A stretch of 64,000 nucleotides of DNA from assembly GCA_036186865.1 (NCBI GenBank), contig AP025066.1:16216516-16280515 (forward strand), read 5' to 3'. This document shows, piece by piece, positions 57,345 to 64,000 of the stretch. Below the pieces are notes generated by a model that had not been told where the DNA came from, ran no database searches, and saw only the letters and a list, made by a program, of their open reading frames with translations. The DNA is from Eustoma russellianum. Taxonomy: Eukaryota > Streptophyta > Magnoliopsida > Gentianales > Gentianaceae. Positions within the stretch are counted from its first letter, which is position 1, and every line of letters begins with the position of its first letter. Both the position numbers and the translations under genes were made by a program.

Positions 57345-58312
57345 TGTAGAGAAAAAGGGGTTTGAGTGATTTCAAAATGCATGATTTAAATAACGTGTTA
57401 CAAAGAAATGCATGACATGACACGTTGTTGCATAAAACTTGCCTTATATAGTTCATATATAATGTTGTCGTACTAACGAGCCATATAGCTTGAAAGCTTA
57501 CATCAAATGGCAAACATTTGTTGTGTTTGAACTATTTTCAGGTGCCATTATTAATGAATTAAACTAGTTCATTAAGTGAAGTACTTAGTTAATTAAACTA
57601 AGTAGTTTATTAAAGGAAGCCATATTTGGAAAAGGCACCAAGGCAACAAGTTGAAGAAAGGAAAGTCCTCCACACCTCTTTACACGCCATTTAACATATT
57701 TATATATATATTTTAAGATTTTTTTGAAAAAAACGCATACGCATATACTCTAACGTACTAACAACACGTTATATATTTTACGTACGTACGTTAACGTCAC
57801 ACCACTATACTTAACTCATATTTATGAGTATATTCAGGTCTTATATCATATGACATAAGTCATGGTGATAACAAAATTATTACGACACGTTACAAGGTTC
57901 TAAACCAAAAATTGTCGTATTGGGTGACAATCGAAACTTCGCTAACGTGTCACGTACTTGCCATATATAGATGGCCAGCCCCTACACTTCAAAAATGGCA
58001 ACAAATTTTGTGGCTTACATGGTATATTCAGCCATAAAATTATTCCATGTTGGCACACAAAAATCACCCCCAATTAAGGTCAAATTGTGGGGATTTCAAA
58101 TTCAACATTTTTGTCACATGTAGGCGCCACTTTAATCAGCCATGAGAGCTGAATATTAAAATTTAATTTATGTATATTATGTGTAATATAATATATATAA
58201 CATGTGCTAAAAGTTGGAATTTAATCGGAGAAAAATCGGGTAATCGACAAACGTCGAAAATTCGGTTTTCTACAAACACGACACATGGAACATTTTTGGC
58301 ATGACATATAAC
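57345..58312 (+). repeat. Copia LTR A (left part), inserted in K
   Basis: Starts TGTAGAGAAAAAGGGG and matches the first ~1 kb of LTR B (GGTTTGAGTGATTTCAAAAT, ACATTTGTTGTGTTTGAACT, CATATTTATGAGTATATTCA). The first base follows CTCGG, a candidate target duplication inside the K protease codons. It breaks off at 58312, where the full LTR of B starts, as expected if B inserted into A. Confidence 0.75.
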
Positions 58313-61300
58313 TGTAGAAATAAGAGGGTTTGAGTGATTTCAAAATAGAAATTTGAATGCATATATATATATATATATAAACGTTGAATGCATATATATA
58401 TATATAAACGTGCATAAGTACATGTATGCATGATAACTTGCCATTACTTGCCTTATTTAGCTTATATATTATGTTGCCGTACTAACGAGCCATGAAGCAT
58501 TAAAGCTTACATCATATGGCGAACATTTGTTGTGTTTATACTATTTTCAGGTGCCACCATTAATGAACTAAATTAGTTCATTAAGTGAAGTACTTAGTTT
58601 AATAAACTAAGTAGTTCATTAAAGGAATATTAATTTGGAAAAGGCACAAAGGCAACAAGGCCAAGGAAGGAAAGTCTTCTCCTCCTCCCAACATTTAATT
58701 CACACGCCATATATATATATATACACTATATATATTTTCAGATTTTTTAAATAAAGGCACATACACATGTTTCCAACGTACTACCGACACGTTATATATT
58801 TTACGTACGTACGTTAACGTCACACCACTATACTTAACTCATATTTATGAGTATATTCAGGTCTTATATCATATGATATAAGATATGGTGATGACAAATT
58901 AAATACGACACGATAAAAGGTTCTAAACCGAAATTTGTCGTATCGGGCGAATACCGAAACTTCGCCAACGTGTCACGTACTTGCCATAAATAAATGGCCA
59001 GCCCATATACATCAAACATTGATGATAATTTCGTGATATACATGATTTATGCAGCCAAAAATACTTTCCATGTTGGCACACACAAATTACTCCACATTTA
59101 GGCCAAAATGTGAAGATTCCAATTTTAATTTTGTCACATGTTAATGGTACCACTTTAAACCAGCCAAGTGCTGAGATTTAAAGTATATACTATATATATT
59201 ATGTATAACATAATATATATATCATGTGCAAAAGTTGGAATTTAAATTAGAGAAAAATCAGGTAATCGATAAATATCGAAAATTCGGTTTTCTACGCACA
59301 TAACATGGAACGTTTTTCTTGTACATCATGTGACACGTATCTAGACACTTTTTATATATGATATACATCTTAAAGTGTTCTAGAAAATTAAATTAAAGGC
59401 TGATTGGAATATTACATGTGTGTATTATTAAGTGTGCAATATTTTACAAAGTTAACAAAAATAAATTTCAGCACATGTATATACATCTTCCAACGTTACA
59501 TACAGCTGAGATGGAGCACATGTGGAGCCTTGTTGGCATATTGATTGGTCAAGGATCAATCATACAATATTGATGAATCAAAGAGAGAAGCTACAAAAGG
59601 TAAGTATTCAACATATATCTCTCTTATGTCACATGCTGAAAATTTCAGCACACTAACATTATCATGGCCGAACTTTTAAGATTAAAATACATATATTGTG
59701 TGTCTTGAATTGTGAGGATTAATTGAAGATGTTATGGAAATGATTTGAATATTATGTAAGGTAATTAAGTGTGATATTCTACATATCACACATGCTGAAA
59801 TTTTTCAGCATATGTGAAGTGATGGTGGCCGAATGTTAACCTATTTTGTGTCCAAATTCATTTCTCAATTGTTAGCAAGACTTACCATGTATTGTTGATT
59901 CATTTTTATGGTGAAAAATCAAAGAATAATGGGTATTATTTTGAAGGAAATGGAAGGTTGCACATGCTGAAAAATTCAGCATGGCAAGGAGGGTCTTGGC
60001 CGATTTTTAGGCATGAAAGGGGAAGAATTTTTGGTCTTACAATTTATGATGAAATATTTGACTTATGGTATGATTTTATGATTGATATTGGCACATGTTT
60101 AAAGTGTTAATCTCAGATTTTTTCCATGTCATCATGTTGACAACATTGAGCCAATAAGGAGGTGCCAAGTAAGCGAAGACTAAATGATGATCCAATAGGA
60201 AGATGCCAAGCAAGCAGGGCATTGTCACAATGATGTCTTACACTCTCTCAAGCACTTGAAAGGAAATTTTCAAGAGGGAAGAGAGGCTCAAGGGGGACGG
60301 CTGCCACAAATTAAAAAGAGAAGAGTAGAGCAAACAAAAACAAGAATAAGCATTGCATTCTAAAGAGATCAAATAGCCAAGCTCTTCTTCTCCTACATCT
60401 TCTTTCTTTCTCTTTTCTTGTAAAGCCTATTGTATTCATATTCTTTCAATCTCGAATAGGCTTGAGATAAACCACCATTCATACATCTTTGTAAAAGATT
60501 GATCAAGGTGTGATCAATCTTCATTCTAGCGAGGTGGTGGTGTTCGTGTGAATTGTACTCGACATACAAGGTTTGTAAAGGGTTGGAGTTAGGTGTAACT
60601 CTATCAACCCTGCGGTAAGGTGTACTGCGTGTGTGTGATTAGTGTGAACCAAGGAAGGTGTTCCTTGAAGACTGGAGTAGGTTGTTTATAACCGAACCAG
60701 TATAAAATTCTCGGTGCAATTTACTTTCAGCATTTACTTTTCAGTTTCTGCACTGTTTATCCGTTTTGTTCACGTTCTTAAAAATAGTAAACGATTTCCA
60801 AAAATAATAAAAATTTCCAGAAACATACTCACACGTCCTAGGGTTAATTTGGCACAAGTTTCAACCCTTTTGGACAAGTATAAGTCAATCAAACATCAAA
60901 AGTTCTGAGACTAGTGCAGTCTGATTCTCAGACTTGCAAAGGTTGAGACTTTGATTGTATTTGACCTACTTCCCAAAAGAATTTTCTAAAACTGTTTCAA
61001 CCCATTAAAATATAGTATATAAAGAGTTAGTGGTGAAATTTTCAGATCATTTGGACGTTCACACAAATAGGAATTAATTTTTCAAAACCATCTACCGTTT
61101 CTGGCAGATTTGTACAATCTGAGTACCAACGGTTTTTGAAGGGGTTAAAGGTTGAATTTTAATTTGAAATTTTTAGGGGACCCTCATAACATCTGAGACT
61201 AAGTTCTCTCAAAATTTCATAATTTTTGGAGACCTCTAACCTAGTTTTAAAAACATTTTAAAACTGGTCCTGAAAACAGAATCTGTTTTCAGAACTTGAA

Positions 61301-61392
61301 TTGGTTAGGTTTAAAGAAATTTTAAAAACCATATTTTCCGCACCATCTATTCAACCCCCCCCCCCTTCTAGTGGTGCCTTGCAGATCCTACA
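58313..61392 (+). repeat. 5' LTR of element B
   Basis: 3080 bp, TGTAGAAATAAGAGGG...CAGATCCTACA; TGTAG/CTACA form the terminal inverted repeat. A C-run (61357-61369) lies near the end. Several (AT)n runs lie in the first kilobase. The frames at 59892-60110 and 60714-60908 have no recognisable similarity. Confidence 0.83.
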
Positions 61393-61394
61393 AG

Positions 61395-61406
61395 TGGTAT
61401 CAGAGC
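61395..61406 (+). other. Primer-binding site, element B (tRNA-iMet)
   Basis: TGGTATCAGAGC, two bases after the LTR end, followed by GCAGG. Confidence 0.92.
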
Positions 61407-61446
61407 GCAGGAATACTCACTTCAAAGAATCCAACGATTCAGTGAG

Positions 61447-63363
61447 ATGGCATCCACAAATCTCAAAACCGAGCAAGAAGGTATGTCGAGCCAAAGGCCT
61501 CCACTTTTTGACGGTGAGTCGTTTATTCAGTGGAAACTTAGGATGAAGCTTTTTCTTATGGCTATAGATATAGATCTTTGGTCAATCATTGAAGATGGTC
61601 CCTATGTCCCATCTAATGTATCCACTGTAGACGGAGTTACTTTAGAAGTTATTAAAACAAGACAAGAATATACGAGTGACGATAAAAAGAAACTTAGTAT
61701 GAATGCTAGGGCTATGCAATTGCTTTTAAATGGATTGAGTAAGAGTGAGTCCAGTTATGTGTCAAATTGTTCGAGTGCACAAGAAATGTGGAGAATTCTA
61801 GAAATGAAACACGAAGGCACGAGTCAAGTAAAAGAGTCAAAAATTAATATGCTCATGTCTACTCTTGAGTCTTTTAAATTGTTGCCTAATGAGTCGATTG
61901 TAGATATAGATCTTCGTTTAACTAACATCTACAACTCTCTTGAGTCTCTTGGTAAGGCTTTTACTACGCAGGAAAAAGTACAGAAAGTCCTACGAAGCCT
62001 TCCTTCTGAATGGGATCCTAAAGTGACTGCGATAGAGGAAAGCAAGGAGACTAAATCAATAAAGATGGAAGAACTAATTGGCTCACTCAAAGTCTATGAA
62101 AACAAACTTACTATTCGGAAATCGGAATCATCTAAACAAGGTAAAACCATTGCTTTTAAATCAAATGAATACGTCTCCCCTCCCTCCGATCACGTAGATG
62201 ATAGTGATTCCGAATCGGATAATGATGACTTAATCCTATTGGCTAAAGGACTAAGAAGATTCATGAGAAAGTCATTTAGAAATAAAAACAAGGGCACTAC
62301 ATCTAAGAGAAATAAAAACAAGTCAAATGATAAGGACATTAAATGTTATGAATGCGGCAAACTCGGACACTTATCATATGACTGCCCAAACAAAGAAAAG
62401 CAAACTAATAAGTACCCTGACAAGGAGCGGAACAAAAATAGACTCGTCTCAGATCCTAAACAAAGGAAACGTGCACTAAAGGCCTCCACATGGAGTGACT
62501 CATCAGATTCTGAAACTGAGACCGAAGAGGAGACCGCTCAAGTTTGCTTTGCTTCAAAGGCATCTAATGAGGTATCATCTAATTCTGACTCTGACTCTGA
62601 ACCTTCTTATGATGATCTTTTTAGTCAGTATCTTGAATTGCATAAATTTACTAAGACTCTCGCTAAAGAAAAGAAACGTTTAATTGAAGACAAGAAACTG
62701 TTAGAATCTTCTAACGAGAATCTTGTCGCTCAATTAAGCGATTCAAAGAAAGAGTCTTCATGTGTCATTACTGCATTGAAAACCGAGATCTCATCATTAA
62801 CTTCTCAAAATAATGAAATGAAATCCGGGATTTCAAATTTGAAATCAAGGAATACCGATTTAGAGAAAATGATGAAACAATTTGATACAGGGTCAAACAT
62901 GCTGCATCGCATCATATTATCGCAAAAGCATGACAGTGACAAAACTGGATTGGGATACGTTGATACTAACGAAGTATCAACCAAACCAACCAAGTTTGTT
63001 GTGTCTAAGAAAGTAGACACCCCTAAGCCTCAAGTGGCATCTAACATGACGCAAAAAGCGCCCCCTTCCACACGCCCCACTCCCTCATATCATGTGAAAC
63101 ATAACGTTGTACCATATAGATATGAGAAGAAAAGAACAATGCATACACGAAATACATATCATCCACGCACTACGCACACACACACACGGACATATCAAAA
63201 GCGTCCTTCATTCAATGAGTATAGAGGAGTCCTTGGGCAAAGACCCAAAGTACATGCACCACATGTATATTATATCGCACCTTCATCTACATTCTTGCCA
63301 TTTGATAGACCGAGAAGGATCACTCAAGTATGGGTACCGAAAGGTACCTTTACCAAAAGGTGA
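61447..63363 (+). CDS. Copia gag polyprotein of element B
   Basis: 638 codons, intact. The start at 61447 (GAGATGGCATCC) gives MASTNLKTEQEG; the GAG..WKLRMKLFLMAIDIDLW block marks the gag/UBN2 domain (residues about 20-240). An acidic stretch lies near residue 250, a basic stretch near 275-295, and the zinc knuckle CYECGKLGHLSYDC (C-x2-C-x4-H-x4-C) near residue 300. An Asp/Ser-rich segment (about 345-395) and a long coiled coil (about 400-480) follow. The end is basic with VWVPKGTFTKR and TGA. It forms the particle coat and packages RNA. At over 600 residues it is longer than usual copia gags, as in SIRE-like elements. The in-frame end at TGA before pol is notable, since many plant copias are one frame. 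Confidence 0.92.
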   Translation: MASTNLKTEQEGMSSQRPPLFDGESFIQWKLRMKLFLMAIDIDLWSIIEDGPYVPSNVSTVDGVTLEVIKTRQEYTSDDKKKLSMNARAMQLLLNGLSKSESSYVSNCSSAQEMWRILEMKHEGTSQVKESKINMLMSTLESFKLLPNESIVDIDLRLTNIYNSLESLGKAFTTQEKVQKVLRSLPSEWDPKVTAIEESKETKSIKMEELIGSLKVYENKLTIRKSESSKQGKTIAFKSNEYVSPPSDHVDDSDSESDNDDLILLAKGLRRFMRKSFRNKNKGTTSKRNKNKSNDKDIKCYECGKLGHLSYDCPNKEKQTNKYPDKERNKNRLVSDPKQRKRALKASTWSDSSDSETETEEETAQVCFASKASNEVSSNSDSDSEPSYDDLFSQYLELHKFTKTLAKEKKRLIEDKKLLESSNENLVAQLSDSKKESSCVITALKTEISSLTSQNNEMKSGISNLKSRNTDLEKMMKQFDTGSNMLHRIILSQKHDSDKTGLGYVDTNEVSTKPTKFVVSKKVDTPKPQVASNMTQKAPPSTRPTPSYHVKHNVVPYRYEKKRTMHTRNTYHPRTTHTHTRTYQKRPSFNEYRGVLGQRPKVHAPHVYYIAPSSTFLPFDRPRRITQVWVPKGTFTKR

Positions 63364-63367
63364 TTAA

Positions 63368-64000
63368 CTAACTCGAAAGGACCCAAAATTAAAAGGGTAC
63401 CTAAATTACCTTTTCACATTGCAGGGAGACCACACATCGAAAGACACATCAATAAAATGGTTTCTTGACAGTGGTTGCTCGAGGCACATGACGGGTGACC
63501 CGAGCCTGTTCTCCAAATTAAAGAAGGTCACAAAAGGCGGATCCGTGACCTTTGGAGACAACAATGAGGGCAAGATCATTGGAAAAGGTACGATTGGCAA
63601 TCCGAACACACTCCAAATCTCCAACGTATTTTTGGTAAGCAACTTATCTTACAATCTTCTTAGTATTTCTCAATTTGTTGACAATGGTTTCAATGTGTGC
63701 TTTACTCATCCTTATTGCAACATAATAGATAAAAATGGAGAAACCGTTTTAAAAGGAAAACGAGAAGGCAATATTTTTACGCTATCTATGGATGATGTAG
63801 TAGACGCTAAAGTTAAGTGTTTTATGTCAAATGAACCCAATGTAAATTTATGGCATAGACGTTTAGGACACATAGGTATTTCCACACTAGAAAAATTGCA
63901 ACAAAAGAACCTAGTACGGGGATTGCCTACGCTTGATTTAGACAACTTTCAGTTGTGTGAATCTTGCATAAAAGGCAAACAAACACGTGAGTCACTTAAG
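63368..64000 (+). CDS. Copia pol start of element B: protease and integrase zinc finger (partial)
   Basis: An open frame, +1 relative to gag, runs to the window end. It encodes LQGDHTSKDTSIK, then the protease active site WFLDSGCSRHMTGD (about 63459-63500) and IIGKGTIGNPNTLQISNVFL. The gag-pre-integrase block LWHRRLGHIGIS comes next (about 63850-63885), and then NFQLCESCIKGKQTRESLK at the edge. The His and Cys ligands of the zinc finger are all present, unlike in K. No ATG suits as a start, so pol must be made by frameshift, readthrough or splicing, or this copy has lost expression. Integrase core, RT and RNase H are beyond the window. Confidence 0.88.

Larger units (their letters stand above)
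58313..64000 (+). mobile_element. Ty1/copia element B (5' part, runs off the window)
   Basis: 5' LTR 58313-61392, primer-binding site 61395-61406, gag 61447-63363 and the start of pol to 64000. The preceding five bases ATAAC are a candidate target duplication. Gag and the visible pol have no internal stops, making B the youngest and best-preserved copia here. The 3' half and 3' LTR lie outside. Confidence 0.88.

Noticed and set aside
57345..58312. Tandem duplication within one LTR as explanation for A and B
   Set aside because: Both copies start with TGTAGA after different 5-base words, which fits two insertions better. It remains possible and is listed as a test.
59892..60110. 72-codon frame in the LTR of B with many aromatic residues
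   Set aside because: No start context, no similarity and no counterpart in the related LTRs.

Overview
The window is nuclear DNA of a flowering plant, most likely a eudicot with a repeat-rich genome. Almost all of it is LTR retrotransposons, of Ty3/gypsy (Tekay/Del chromovirus type) and Ty1/copia type. Most carry a primer-binding site matching the 3' end of initiator-Met tRNA (TGGTATCAGAGC). Host genes survive only as pieces: three 3'-terminal exons of a purple acid phosphatase (minus strand, 14787-15434) and one exon resembling MUS81 (plus strand, 10119-10197). The species cannot be named from this sequence. Two 10-base N gaps are present (8226-8235, 24020-24029).

Layout. 1-3254: minus-strand gypsy element F, with a gag start and a 2.6-kb LTR. 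3959-8049: gypsy element G, internally deleted but with matching TTCTC target duplications. 8331-9754: copia LTR remnant L. 10119-10197: MUS81-like exon. 10761-14054: complete copia element E (263-bp LTRs, GGTGC target duplications). The centre of its pol is replaced by coding pieces of three plant genes: an ICR/RIP ROP-interactor-like N-terminus, a poly(A)-binding-protein RRM, and a coiled-coil piece like plant FYVE-family proteins. 14787-15434: phosphatase exons. 15444-29505: plus-strand gypsy array H, LTR-internal-LTR-internal-LTR, whose two internal regions share the same lesions. 29506-30764: copia LTR fragment I. 30765-36165: degenerate minus-strand copia J. 36166-37063: fragment of a DUF4283/zinc-knuckle protein, probably LINE ORF1. 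37064-41775: minus-strand copia C, gag only.

41776-64000 is a nest. A minus-strand copia (K) was split by a 12.8-kb gypsy element (D, 41939-54718, GAAAG duplications). K was also cut in its protease by a plus-strand copia (A, from 57345), which was in turn cut by a relative (B, from 58313). B has a 3.1-kb LTR, an intact 638-residue gag and an open pol that runs off the window end.

No element shows an uninterrupted complete gag-pol; only B could, because its pol is cut by the window edge. The strongest leads are the three-gene capture in E, the exact intron-like 74-nt insert in the reverse transcriptase of D, the tandem H array with shared lesions, and the conserved gag-terminal TGA with a pol frame change in the B/C copia family.
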